From Calliopum simillimum (lineage: Eukaryota > Arthropoda > Insecta > Diptera > Lauxaniidae), in the NCBI GenBank assembly GCA_951812925.1, contig OX638368.1, positions 26,289,187 to 26,353,186 on the forward strand: a stretch of 64,000 bases of DNA, given 5' to 3'. Below the pieces are notes generated by a model. The model worked only from the letters and a program-made list of their open reading frames with translations, ran no database searches and was not told the DNA's origin. The first letter of the stretch is position 1. Each line of letters opens with the position of its first letter. A program made the position numbers and the translations under genes. Positions 20,998 through 33,165 of the stretch are shown in pieces.

Positions 20998-21122
20998 GCC
21001 TGTTTTCACCATAGATTTATGAAAGGATTTAGCCGTAACTCAACTCATTCATCATGTATTAAACGTCAAATAAATCTGGAAACAGCCGTAAATCACATTA
21101 TAAATCTCCGGTGGAAACAGGC
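20998..21122. mobile_element. MITE family B, copy 1 (125 bp)
   Basis: GCCTGTTTTCACC and GGTGGAAACAGGC form the inverted ends and TA flanks both sides. The interior includes 'cgtaactcaactcattcat' and 'aaatctccgg'. The same family occurs at 59513-59636, 59991-60092 and about 61661-61800. Confidence 0.8.
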
Positions 21123-23270
21123 TATTACGAAAAGAATTGTCAACATTACAGAAAGGTTCAGGTCTAATGAGTGTTATTGAAATAACTGCTTCACAAGAGA
21201 TTCAGCAGCCTTTTTCTCTTTATAACTCATATGGGCAAAATCCAATGAAGAATAACTAGATTACTCCTGGCTTATTTTATCAGAACATCTCAAGTCTCTA
21301 AAGCCAACTCAGTTTTGATAATAGCCGAGTCGAAAGTTTTTATGTCTGCTTGGATGTCGGAGAAAATGGAACACTTGTTCACGTTGAATATTTCGGCTTC
21401 GGTTAGCCCTTACACATTCGTAAATGATCAAGTTGTCAGCCCGAAATATACAGGAGAATTATCCGAGATATTTAGATCCCAAAAGATCCTAGGGACTGAA
21501 CTTTAAACCATTTTTTATCTATGTATATAATGGGCGTTATATCGTTTTTTGGTGGCCATTATTTTACAGTGATTTGAGCGATATTTCGTTCTCTTGTTGC
21601 CCATTTTTCATGGGCATTATTTCGGTTTTAGTTCTTCACAATTCTATCTAGTTGGAATATAAGGTCGTAAATTTGAATTAAACCAATAGGCCAGGAGTAT
21701 ATCATCAATCATCATTTTTAATTCCGCCTTAGTCTTGAATAAGACACAACTTTTGTTAACATATATTTTAATACAAGTGTAAAGAGTAAGCCTTTCAAAA
21801 TGCCGAAAACTAAAATTTTATGCGTCACTCACGTGACATTATTTTTTTCTACAGGATTTTTTTTTCTTTTTCAAAATTTTGAGTGGCTTCGTACGACAGC
21901 TGTTATTTCCTCTTCGCCTTAAACTATTATTATTGAAATCAATACATTTTTGTTGGTAAGTAAATTTGGTTTCTAATGAAAAGGGGGTGATTTGTTGTTG
22001 ATTTTATTATTTTTCATATCCAGCCGTTAACTATCGGTCGACTGGCTGCCTGGTTTGTTTGCGAAATTCAAGTCAATGTCCTCATTTTTACTACAAAAAA
22101 CCATGCATTGACGACTGAAACCGACTGAAACCCAACAAAATGCTGTATCGCGTGTTTCTGTCGCAAACAATAAGTAACGAGTGTAACATCAAATTCAAAG
22201 AACAATTAAGTTTGGACATTATTTTGTTCCATGTATTGCTTATATGTATGTGCACATTGAGGCAAATGTGCTTACGGCATTGCTCGTATTATATACTTCC
22301 TTTAGAATGTGATTTTACCAAAAATTAATATTTTAACTGTAACCGACCAAGGTACTTCACCTGAAGTGGATAAAGTTGTTGTAAAACAGTTTTTGATACA
22401 AACAAAAACATGAAAAAAATCAAACAAACAAAAACTTTGAAATGTTTAATATTCGTAAACATATTTTTAAGATAACGTTATTTTTAGCCTAAAAGTATGC
22501 CTTCAAAAATAAGCGTTAAAATTATTTAATATGTCTCACACCGGCTTTGTCAGTATTTAGGCACTAATAACTTGTAAAAATGCATAGCATATTTGCAGGC
22601 TAAATTAAAAGTAAATTTGCTTTTGGAAAACTACTTGCGAAATTAATTTTCTTCAAAAAATAATTTCAAGTGGACACAGGAGTAAGTACTTCATTTCAAT
22701 TCTTCTTTCGCAACTTTTTAAGAATATTGTAATCAGACCAACGTATCATTGGATTCCGTTGTGAAATAAATACTTTCAGATCGCTGCGTGATTCAGTTGG
22801 TGAGCGACAGCCATGTAAATAGAAAAGCAAAATTTTCTTTCATTTAGAAAATGCACGCGTGCTCTCTTGTGCCACCGCAGTGACAAATTACCATGAATTA
22901 AGATAGGAATTGCTTCCGCATTAAGCATATTCGGCATATTCAAAAAAATATTATAACAATCCTAAAATGATTTTCTATACTCGGATTTAAAAGTCGTTTA
23001 TGGGGTGTTATGGGACCTCCTCATTACGAACCGGATATTATCTAAAACGCCAAGGTGCTAAGGTACCCTGCTTCAAAGCGCAGAGTCGCTGTTTCGAGGC
23101 AAATTTCATTATCACACATAATCTTGCTCATTAAACTTTATCTGGTATTATTTCCAATCGGATTATTACTTCCCGAGTTTTCATCCAATGAAGTGAAAGT
23201 GTTACAAATCCATAAAAAGGACTAAATTGTATTTTTAGCTTTCAAACGTGGAACACAGTATAGCGATAGT
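21123..23270. other. Gene-free stretch
   Basis: About 2.1 kb with no supported gene. Open frames at 21315 and 22140 are short and lack recognisable domains. No long inverted repeat was found here. Confidence 0.35.
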
Positions 23271-23286
23271 ATTTAAACGTATATAC

Positions 23287-23783
23287 AGGGTGGTTGGTAA
23301 TCGGTAGAACACCGGAAAATGTAAGATTCCCGGGACTATTCTGAACAACTTTTCTTAGTTCTGTTTTTCGAAATTCGCAAAACTGACGGATATATAGCAA
23401 TCTGAAGGCCGGGATATACATAGCTTCATGAAAACTGGAACTGAAAAATCGGAATCCCTTGATGGATTTTAATAATATTGGTGTCATATAAAAGGTACTT
23501 TAATTAGCTACAAAATTGGACAAAAGTTTAAAATCCGAGTCATGATTTTCCAGATATGGCGAACTTTCGGTGCTATTGTAATATTTTGGTAAATTGCCTG
23601 AAAATTTCTTTGGTTTACTTTTTTGTTTTCCTATACTTTTTCTATACTAACTTATACCGGTTTTTATAAGGCTATATCTCGATCTTCCGATTGCTATATT
23701 TCCGTCAGTTTTGCAGTTTTGTTATTCAGAAAAGTCCCAGGAGTCTTACATTTTCCGGTTTTCTTCCGAATCCAACCACCCTG
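23287..23783. repeat. 0.5 kb palindrome, foldback family (ii)
   Basis: CAGGGTGGTTGG at the left end pairs with CCAACCACCCTG at the right end. The inner matches include ACCGGAAAATGTAAGA with TCTTACATTTTCCGGT and 'aaactgacggatatatagca' with its complement at 23690-23710. The inner text ('ggatatacatagc', 'cttccgattgctatat') is shared with 45270-45912 and with the split palindrome 50290-52995. Confidence 0.8.
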
Positions 23784-23784
23784 T

Positions 23785-23855
23785 AGGTTAGGTTAAGTTA
23801 GGTTAGGTTAGGTTAGGTTAGATAGGTTAGGTTAGGTTAGGTCAGGTTAGGTTAG
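23785..23855. repeat. (TTAGG)n-like array, about 14 units
   Basis: Runs of AGGTTAGGTTAGGTT with a few changed units (TTAAG, ATAGG, GTCAGG). TTAGG is the usual arthropod telomere unit, but flies lack it at telomeres. Here it starts directly at the right end of the 0.5 kb palindrome, so it is more likely a simple repeat tied to a transposon. Confidence 0.85.
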
Positions 23856-26163
23856 CCCATTTCGATGTCGGCGATTTCGCTGAGTGCATTGAAGGAAGAC
23901 TTTCCAAGCTAATTAAGTCTAGCTCTAGCTAGAGCTGAGCAGTCACAGAGCAAGTTTTAAGAGATTCTTTTTTGTTTGTAACTTAACAACTCCGATAGAA
24001 GGAGCTGAAAGGAATACCTAGTGTTACGGCTGTGTAGTACACCCAAAATACCCTTCTTGTTGGAAGTCCCCATCTTTTACTGAAAGTTATAGGGTGAAAA
24101 GGTGGGCTATGACACGCCCTTTAAATACCTAATTCATCATATCTCTGCAACTACTTGACGCAGAAAGATGAGATTTGGTACAGATGTAAACTGGAACCAA
24201 AAATGTGGTAACACGCCTCTTAAAAACGGAAAACATAGAATTATATAACGAGGAACATATTTTTGAAACTCAAACCCACCTTCAAAAATGCTACTTACAT
24301 AATACAATTAAATGTGTTTATAAATGTTTGAAATAAAAAAAAAACAGTTATTAGGCGAGCATATCAGAGGAGTGACGAGGATGTCTAAAGCCTGACTAAC
24401 AGCGGTTATAAATACGAGTGTGTAGGTATGACGTTAAGTCTGGAATTGTTTTAATAGCTTATGTTAACAACAATTATGTTCTTTGTCAAATTACCACGCC
24501 TTATGCGTTGGAAATGCACTGCGCTTTAACTTGTCACTGAAGTGTAAAGGTATAGAAATTAGTATATCTTTCTATATGCTACTGCAACTACTACTATATG
24601 ATGGCGAGTGTAGGTGAATAACTAAATACATTTTGAGTCATTATTTATTCAAGATGTGTACGTTACTGCGAAATTATTGCAGGATACCTTTTGCATTTGC
24701 GCTTTCAGCCTTATTTTTTTTTTTTGTGGTTAATAAAAAATTGTGCATACGTAGATATATGTATAACAATGGCATTATGAATATACTGTCAGAATCATTA
24801 TGCGGGAACCCACGGTCGATGAGTTATCAAGAAATCAAACAAGGATGTACGTTTGTGCAGATACAAGTTTTACATACATATGTGTATTATATACATTTTT
24901 TCAAAATTATCATGCACAAATGAGAGATACTGCAGCTGCAGTTCGAGTTCAACAAAATAATTGTTTAGCAATAAAGAAAAAGTAACAAGTTTCGAACAAC
25001 ATTCTTTAATGATACAATAAATTCTTGAACTTAATAGATGGGAAGCAATTAGAAAATAGCACACCAATTCTGACTGAATGAATTGAGAGGGAGAAATCAT
25101 TTAAAAAAACGTTAAAAGAATTATTGCAAACATTAAATATATGCAAATTATATTTGTTTAACGGTGGATGCTCCTCACATTATAAATAAGAGGCGATAAA
25201 AATATGCAGAATTTTTCTTTTCCAATATTGAAGATCAAGAAACATTAAAAATATGTATTGAGGACAGAGAATATTAAAGATGGTACATACATGATAAATA
25301 AATAATAAATTATGAATAATGTTAATTTACAGAAAGCAGCTAATTTTCAACTTCATACGAATGCAACAACAGTTGATGATTAAATGCCACATTTTAACCT
25401 TTCACACCACAGTTAATTTGGTATTTGAACATCATAGATTAAGCCATTAACTCTTACATAAATAGAATTAAATTTCGCTTTTCAACAATCAGCGGTTTTA
25501 ACACCCTTAGGGTGTTAAAGAAAAAAACTGGGCATACATTCTCTAACTTCATGGGTAAGAAAACAAATAAAAATGAACGTTAAGTAAGAAAAAAGAAAAA
25601 TTATATATATCCAACGACTAAGAAATGCGCGTCTTTGTGGCGCTTTAGCAATTAAAATATGAAATTTTCCAACAGTAAGTCATACGAAAGCAAAAAAACA
25701 GCTGCAAAAAGGCACCAAACTATGACTACACGCAAAAACTGCAAAATCAACTGAAGGAACAAAGATTTCGACGCGTGAGTCAGCTGACAAATAAGAATCC
25801 AATGACTTTTTTTCCAAAAAAAAAAAAAAAAAACCAGAAAAAACGAATCATATGAAGTGTGCAAATAAAAAAGAAAATAAATAAAAATTTGTTGCAGTCA
25901 GTCGTGATCGGCATTAAAATATTCTAACTCCATAGTTAGCATTCATGTTTATTTTGAAATCTTTAAAGTAATGGTAAATACTTCAAATTTTAAGCGACTA
26001 CGATAAGAAGCTATAGTAGAGTTTACAAAAAAAAAAAAAAAAAAACAATGCTACATGTTCTGGAATTATTCGGATAGGCTTAAAATTTATACATTTAGTA
26101 ATTTCTATAGAGTAGTTATTCCTTAAAAAATAAACACCCTGCTCATATTTAAAGAGATTGTTT
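23856..26163. other. Gene-free stretch
   Basis: No supported gene. Open frames at 24633-24923 and 24870-25100 overlap on opposite strands and have no known domain. Poly-A runs at 25815 and 26029 are simple sequence. Confidence 0.35.
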
Positions 26164-27020
26164 TATACCCTACATCCAGGGTGAACTCACTTTATCCTTC
26201 TGTTTGTAAAGCGGAGAAGGGGGCGTGGCAGGCATGGAAAAGTATATGGATGTATATTCTTTCCTGAGTTGATATAGCCATGTCCATCTGTCTGTGCGTT
26301 GAAATCATTTTAGTATTTTTTGGAAGCAATATAGTTCGATGAAATTTGGTTCATTGCATCCGTCGTCAAAGTTAGCTCGTCGGATTGAAAATGAGCGAAA
26401 TCGGATACGCCTACCGCCAATACAAAAAAATGTATTAAAAATGCAACTTTGGGAGTATTTTTCACGATAACGCATTAAAAATACACATAAATACTAGAGA
26501 CGGCAAGCGCAAGCTTTAAGCAAAAACAAGGCGAAATCGGACAAGTGGGCGTGGCACCTACCATATAAGAAAAAATTTCAAAATGCTATACTGAAAGCGT
26601 TTTTTGAGATAATCTTACTAAACTTTACTTTAACACTAAGGACTATAAATGCACACTCTGAGAAAAAACTAGACAAACTGGTCGTGGCACCTTACATATA
26701 AGCAAAAGCTTCAAAGCGCTAAACTGAAAACGTTTGTTGAGATAATCCAATTAAATTCCACTCAGGCACTAAGAACTGTAAATGCAAGATCTGGGCAAAA
26801 ACTACATGAATTCGGACAAGAGGTCGTGGCACCTCCCATATAAGCAAAAGTTTCAAAATGCAACTAAATTTCACTTTAACACTAATGACAATAAATGGAC
26901 GCTCTGAGCAAAAACTAGACGAACACGGAAAAGAGGGCGTAGCAAGCAACATTTTGAAAATACTGCAGTGTATGGTATTTAATGTTTGGTCAGGCAAAAG
27001 GTAACAACCTTACTAGTTTT
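26164..27020 (+). mobile_element. DINE-1/Helentron-like element, copy 4
   Basis: Begins TATACCCTACATCCAGGGTG, then has 'ccttctgtttgtaaagcgg', a reduced microsatellite (GTCTGTGCG near 26290) and the 'gttagctcgtcggattgaaa' block. It continues with 'acgcctaccgcc', four central units with GGCGTGGCACCT variants, and the end 'tttggtcaggcaaaaggt' with CCTTACTAGTTT. It is the best copy of the segment between microsatellite and tandem units. Confidence 0.7.
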
Positions 27021-28174
27021 TTTATTTATTTGGTTTTTAAGTTTGAAATATCGTAGATATTCTCTTTGTGTTAAAGGAACTTTAAATAAACCCATATTCG
27101 GTCATGCGGAACGTATGGGAGTCCTCCGGAGGCCAGCTACAAGCCACCAGACGGGTCACAGGTTGCAGATAGTGACTGACTTTTAGATAAAGAGGTTAGC
27201 TCAAAAACCATTAAAATTTAGTCAAAGCATCATCAAATCCTCCCCCCAACGTTCTCTGATAATTATTTTTTTCATTTAAAAATTTTTGGTGATCATCTAA
27301 AGTGAAAAATTGTACCATTCTGTTGGTGGGAAATCCCCTTAATGTAAAAAAAAAATTCTAAACGTTGCATTATTGTTTCTTTTTTTTGACAAAAAAGTGT
27401 ACACAAAAATAATTCACAACAAGGACACATTTTCTTTAAAAAAAATTAAACGCGAAATTAAGGGTTATACATTCACCTATCTGAAAAGATGCCCGCTTTT
27501 TCCAGAATTTTATCCACAAAATAGTGACACGGGTCAAAATCTCTTGAATTTTGAAAAAATCGATTTTTCTGTTTAAAAAAGTTAGTCGCATTTAACGCAG
27601 AAGTGATATATGAATAAATAAATGTGCATTCAAGCAAATTAAGTAAGATGAAATCAACTCAAAGTGAAAAACATTCGTCATATCTCCGAAACTATTAGAC
27701 GCAGATAGATAAGATTCGGAATGTTTGTAATAAAGCACAGAGAGAAATAAAATTAGTTGAAAATGCAAACCCTTACCCTCCCCTCAAAAATTTTAATTTC
27801 TGTACCAAAACAGCAATAAATTTCATTTTTGAACCAAAACCTTCTTGTAAAATAATAATAAAGTTGATTTGATGTTATCACCGAAAAAATCAATATTTTC
27901 GAAATTACGTGCAGTTAATGCGATTTGCGATTTTTCAAGCTTCAACCGAAAACCGGCTAGGTGTTTTACACTACAGATTCCCAATTTTTTACTTTTTTTT
28001 TTTTTGTTTATTTAAATCTTTATGTTTGACCTCTATTTTACGAAAATGGACGGTGCAACCAAAATCACAAGTTGGCACATATACATACACGTTGTCGAAA
28101 ACTCTATTTAAATCAATTTTTTTATAACTCCATTTTTTATTGCATATGTATATATAGGCATTTTGAAATTATTT
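27021..28174. other. Gene-free stretch
   Basis: AT-rich; the short frames at 26986-27186, 27373-27576 and 27909-28127 are not supported by any domain or splice pattern. Confidence 0.35.
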
Positions 28175-28765
28175 GTTTACCATTTTTTTAAAAAAGGGTC
28201 GAAAAACGGTACATTTAAGAAAAATACAACAAAACAAAAATAGTCATTGTCGATGTAGTTGTCGGTGCTGAATCCGAATCCAGTCTCAGATTTGTTCTAT
28301 CGCGTATGGTTTTTGAGATATTCAAACGTTAAAGTTCAAAAGCACGATTTCTGAGGTTATAAATATATAGGACGCACGAAATTGTTTTACTCTTTTTTAC
28401 TAAATGCAGCGCAAAGAAATATTTTTCGTAATTAAAATCAGCTATGAAGTGATCTTATATTATTTTTCCTTAAAAAGTTTTGACCATTTGAAAATGACAC
28501 CATGGAGTGGAAAATCGCATGTAGATTCTCATATGACACTCCACTCCATGGTGTCATTTTTAAGTGGTCATAACTTTTTAATTACGATAGAAAAGACTAC
28601 ATCAATTTCGATAGAGCGATAGAGCAATTCCGAGACTGGATTCGGATTCAGCACCGACAACTACATCGAAAATGACTATTTTTGTTTTGGTTTGTTGTGT
28701 TTTTTTCTTAAATGTATTGTTTTTCGACCTATTTTAAAAAAAAAAATTAAACAAATAATTTTAAA
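28175..28765. repeat. 0.6 kb palindrome, foldback family (i)
   Basis: The left arm contains 'gtcgatgtagttgtcggtgc' and TGAATCCGAATCCAGTCTCA. The right arm contains TGAGACTGGATTCGGATTCA-like sequence at 28631-28650 and 'caccgacaactacatcga'. The central part, 28480-28560, is a second perfect stem (AAAATGACACCATGGAGTGG with CCACTCCATGGTGTCATTTT). Confidence 0.85.
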
Positions 28766-29842
28766 ATATCCAGTTTTATTTTGTTTTTGCTATTTCTCCG
28801 AAACTAGGTCTATGTCGAAACTAGGACCATACCAAACTTTTTGTTGTTGTAATTAATTTCTAGAGCCCTACTTTGGCCAAAAAAAAATGGGTTTTGGGAG
28901 CACTGGTAAAATTTCTACGCCCTTTTATAGTAAATATTAACCTAGCTGTCACGCAAATGCGTCTGTATACCGTATCCCATCATATTTTTCCCTATTAGAA
29001 TTTTTTAAATTTTTTGTTCACCCTGTGGCGCAAGTAGATTTGCTTTTATTCCTTCTCGAAACAAACAGACCGACAAAATTAAGTTGGACAAAGGATATAA
29101 TACAAATTTAACATTTTTTTAAGAAACATACTTGGAAGATGGTTTGTTGTCATCGTGATAACCTTCGAAATTCATCATTTTGTCGAAATTTATTTTATTT
29201 TAAGCAGCTGCACAAAGTAAAATCTTTAATCAAAGAATTCTTTTTGGAATTCACAAACACAATCGCGTCACGCAACGAAAACAAGGATGAGCCAATTATT
29301 GGAGAAATTAGCACAAGGCACTATTAAATCTTTTATATTTATTCACTTCTAAGCAAACGCTGAAATTTCAAACAAATTAACGTATTTTTGCACTCTTCAA
29401 AAATCTTGAACAAATACAAAACCGGCAATCTCGTTTAAGCTCAACCTCTCAACCTGTCGCAACAAAAGACGTTTCCAAATTAAATTTGTTTTAACTTTGA
29501 GCATCCCTTTTTACTATAATTCCAGTGTTGCACTACTTCTCTAAAATGCTTCTTTTTATATTTCATTAAAATAAGTACTTTTTTTTGTAAAAATTAAGGT
29601 TTTATTTATTTGACTGTAACGCATAGAATAAGGAGTGCATAACATGAAGTGATTTTATATTTGTCCTTTTAAAAAATGCTGATAGCTGTAATAACAGCTT
29701 AAAGCAATATACATCATTCACTACTATTTTTAATTTTTTTGATGAGTCAATACTTTTCGCTTGGCTTGTAAATGAAACTAATGAATTCCAGAGACAGCTT
29801 ATTTTCAATTCAGACGATGCATCTTCGCAAGAAACTCTTTAG
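28766..29842. other. Gene-free stretch
   Basis: The part at 28800-28880 resembles the outer flank of foldback family (ii) ('gttgtaattaattt', 'agagccctac'). The rest is AT-rich with no supported gene; frames at 29139 and 29602 (minus) have no recognised domain. Confidence 0.35.
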
Positions 29843-30240
29843 GCTACAGTTACGTTGCATGCGATTTCTTACGCAACTAAGTCGTACGACTTAAACATCC
29901 CAGTGTGTCAGACGGTTCATATCTTCGCTTTTTTACCCGTTACTGATCCGTTTGCGAGAGAAATTCCAAAAAAAAAAAACGATTCGCTTTTTTTTGGGAA
30001 TCTCTCCCGCCAACGGATCAGTAACGGATCCGTAACGAATAAAAAAGCGGAGACTTAAACCGTCTGGCACACTGGGATGTTTCAATAAACATTATTATGA
30101 TTACTTCTTCAACATTCAGCAATTTGTATTCGTCGTACGACTTCATCTGATGCGACTAAAATATTTTGTTTGCATCAGATAAGGTCGTACGACTATTATA
30201 AATTGGACGTACGACTTAAATTACATGCGAAGTCGCATTC
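29843..30240. repeat. Inverted-repeat element with AGTCGTACGACTT palindromes
   Basis: The 10-bp palindrome GTCGTACGAC occurs four times (about 29880, 30132, 30185 and 30209, the last slightly changed), with 'gcatgcga' words near both ends (29858 and 30223). The MITE at 29888-30083 sits inside it. This looks like an older MITE disrupted by a younger one. Confidence 0.5.
29888..30083. mobile_element. MITE family A, copy 1
   Basis: The ends are CCCAGTGTGTCAGACGGTTC and its inverse ending GTCTGGCACACTGGG. The long arms run through 'cttcgcttttttacccgtta' and 'gatccgtttgcgagag'. It is nearly identical to 47472-47662. Confidence 0.85.
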
Positions 30241-30811
30241 AATGTATTTAAGAAAGTCAAATTGAGTATAAATTTTAATCAAAACTGATTATGTAGGAAT
30301 ACTTATGTTGATGATTTGGGCAAAGTTGAGCTATAGTTATTTAATAGTTATAAGCCTTATTTTATGAGCAATCAAACGCGCTAAAAAAAACTCCACATAC
30401 AACCGACTTTTTTTAGGAATAATATATCACAACTGCAGTAGCGAACAGTGAAAAGTACGTAAAAACTGTCATATCTCGCGAAAATTTAAGCCGATTCCAA
30501 TTCCAAAAACAATATTCAAAAGCTTTTGACTTTTCATTTAGTTTTTTGTAAAAATTTTGGGTAAATTCTGAAAATAAAACATCAAAAGTCAACTTCTAGT
30601 TGGAATTTTTAAAAAATTCGATATTTTAACAAATGGCGGCCTCTCGCGGACTAATATTAGCTATGGAAAGGTGACCACTGGGAAATGAAATATAGCGGAG
30701 TATATTTTCTACAGTTTTTGGTGTATAGCTAAATACATTTCTTTATGTTTTTCGAGTAAATAATCTCTCGAACTCAAAAAAAAAGGCGAAATTCGCAGGG
30801 AAACCACTAAT

Positions 30812-31313
30812 ACCCTTTTCACACTGGCATCAAAAACGGCTCGTTTTTCATATCATTCGTTTTTGAGGAAAAAACCAGTCAAAAACGGCTGGTTTTCCAT
30901 ACAAATTAAATGTCAAACGAAAACATCTCAGAAGCTGTTTTCTACTGTCATTGAAAACAGTTGCAATTGTGAATAAATGTAGTAAATTGTGAATGAATGT
31001 AGTAAGCTGTGAATTTTCACATGTCACATTTGACATTATTTATTTCAATTTAAAAAAAAAATCAAAGCAAAATTGAAATAAATAAATAATAAATATAATA
31101 AATAAAGCAACTAAAACTTTAACTAAAATATCATTTTTTGTGATTTTTTTACTAGCTGTTTTCACAATTTTCAGATTGTTTTTGTAATGTAAAGCTGACA
31201 TCAGCTGTCATCAAAAACGAGAAGTACAAGTGTGAATGTAATTTTTAAGTATCTCGTTTTCAAAAGCAATGACGCGAAAACGAGCCGTTTTCGATGCCAG
31301 TGTGAAAAGGGTG
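30812..31313. mobile_element. 0.5 kb inverted-repeat element
   Basis: The ends ACCCTTTTCACACTGGCATC and GATGCCAGTGTGAAAAGGGT are perfect inverted copies. The first 40-50 bp on each side pair (AAAACGGCTCGTTTT with AAAACGAGCCGTTTT). The middle has 'gctgtt/gacatcagctgtca' words but no gene. Confidence 0.85.
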
Positions 31314-31336
31314 TAACCGATTTTGCCGTTCTAACT

Positions 31337-31582
31337 GCCATACCTAAATTGGAGCGTCAGGCGTTGCGTTATTTAACGTTACACAAAAGTGTCAAGCGCC
31401 ATACCGAAATAAACGTTGCGTTGAAGCCATTCGTTTGTCAAAATCATACTGTTGTTTCTTTTTTACTTTCTGTCAGCGTTGCGTGTTGGCAATTTCGGTA
31501 TGCGCCATACAAATTGTATGTGCATGAGAAATTTTTGACAGTAAAATAACGCTGACGCTCCAATTTAGGTATGGCAGTAAGC
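31337..31582. mobile_element. MITE, about 245 bp
   Basis: The ends ACTGCCATACCTAAATTGGA and TCCAATTTAGGTATGGCAGT are perfect inverted copies, continuing through GCGTCAGGCGTTGCGTTATT against the imperfect inner match AATAACGCTGACGC. The interior has 'gccataccgaaat'/'atttcggtatgcgcc', a second stem. It starts 24 bp after the previous element. Confidence 0.85.
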
Positions 31583-32880
31583 CTTAAAAGCATTGCTATT
31601 TATTACGCTTACACAAAAAATTCAAAGTTGTGGCTGCAAAATACATTTTGAAACAAAAATATCTAAAAAAATACCCATACAAAAAAATGCTTTATGTAAA
31701 AACTGTCATATCTCGCTCCAAATTAATCGATTTCAATTCCTAAAACCATGTTCAAAATCTCTTGGCTACTTGTTTGGTCTATTGTCAAAATTTTGGGTAT
31801 ATTTTAAAACTTTATCTGAAAATGGTCGTTTTTCCATATATAATTGTTTTTAGCAAATGGGAACCTATTACAGAGCCCTCTATTGGCAAAATTTTTAGAG
31901 AATTCAGTATTACAGCATTGTCCTTCTCAACAATTACACCTTTTGCAATAAAATACAGGATATAGAATTTCTAAAGTCTTTTATGATGTTTTTGTGTTAC
32001 GATTCTAAATTGTGTTTGAATTACTCTTCTTAGGAATACCAAAGATTGACACCTTGATAATTAAAATCAATAAAGTAACTTAGAAGATAGCAGACGCAAG
32101 AAGTGAATGCATTTAGCATATATGCGGTACTATCTATGGACAGTTTTCCGAGAGTTTAAAATTGTCAAATTTTTGTTTTTGTGATAAAAAAATAAAAACT
32201 TTTAGAGGTTCAAAATTGGCTTTGTACTTTAGGAGCTACAAGTCCTCAAATATTTGACTTGTCTGCAGCTGCCGAAATTTTTTTTGATCTATTCTGTAAT
32301 TCGGCTAATTGCCCGTATAATCTGAAAAAAAAAAAAATTACATCTTGTTTTTGAAATTTGGATCAGTATTTTCAGAGTCATTAATTTTGATCAGGCTTTA
32401 AGCTCAAATACTCCTGTGTGCTTCGTCTACGAAAGATTTACAAAACAATTGATAATATTTTGGAAGTAAATGTTTTTATGCACAATTTTAACGTTTTTAG
32501 ATTGACGTTTACGCGCCACTAGCAAACATATTCAAAATATTTTGGTTGCACAATATGAGGCCTTTATTGCGGTTGTCGATTTGCGATAATATCGATGGCC
32601 ATCGATTTTTTCTTCCAGCCCTATCTTTAAAACTACATCACCGATTCCACTGATTTATATCTTACATGTCATTTAAAGTCATTTGCAATCAAATGACGAA
32701 AACTTCATTCAAAATTTGAAACAATCGATGACGAATAAGATCCCTATTATATTTTTGGGTTCGTATTTTAAGAAGATAATTTTGGTAGCCCTGGTACGGC
32801 AAAAATAAAAAAAGCAAAGTTTTATTTCGCCATTTTTATTGCCGCCGCTTTTCTCAGTGTGGTTGACGTTCTTTAAGTTT
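31583..32880. other. Intergenic stretch upstream of rump
   Basis: Frames at 31593 and 31762 are AT-driven and overlap old repeat text ('agagccctctattggc'). The last 300 bases hold the candidate rump promoter. No other gene is seen. Confidence 0.35.
32591..32606. promoter_or_regulatory. Perfect ATCGAT-type palindrome upstream of rump
   Basis: ATCGATGGCCATCGAT is a perfect 16-bp palindrome with CGATA just before it (32584). TATCGAT words resemble the DRE/BEAF-type elements of fly housekeeping promoters. It lies about 0.3 kb before the putative 5' UTR of rump. Function is inferred from similarity only. Confidence 0.3.
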
Positions 32881-32984
32881 TAAATCAATTTTTCTGCAAG
32901 TATTGTTTTAAGTTTTTAATTTACAGTGGTTTCAATTATTTTAAACTCAAATTGTTATAAAATCAAGCAAATATTTATTAAAAG

Positions 32985-33139
32985 GTAAGAAATTAACAAA
33001 GATTCTGCCCACGTAACATCGGCATAGCAAAAATGTATCAAGGATGCGCCATTTTTAATTTCTGTACACTTGCAAAAATAGAAAAAGAAAAACCGCATCT
33101 GTTTTTACATATTTAACTTTAGTGTCTTTTAAATTTTAG
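32985..33139 (+). other. rump: Probable 5' UTR intron of rump
   Basis: A strong donor (AAAAG|GTAAGA at 32985) and an acceptor (TTTTAAATTTTAG ending 33139) bracket 155 bases just before the start codon at 33166. The upstream leader would lie around 32860-32984. There is no transcript evidence. Confidence 0.5.
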
Positions 33140-33165
33140 TTATTAAGAAATATACTACATCGAAA

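Noticed and set aside
23785..23855. A true telomere or chromosome end
   Set aside because: The array is only 71 bp, imperfect and inside the window with ordinary sequence on both sides.
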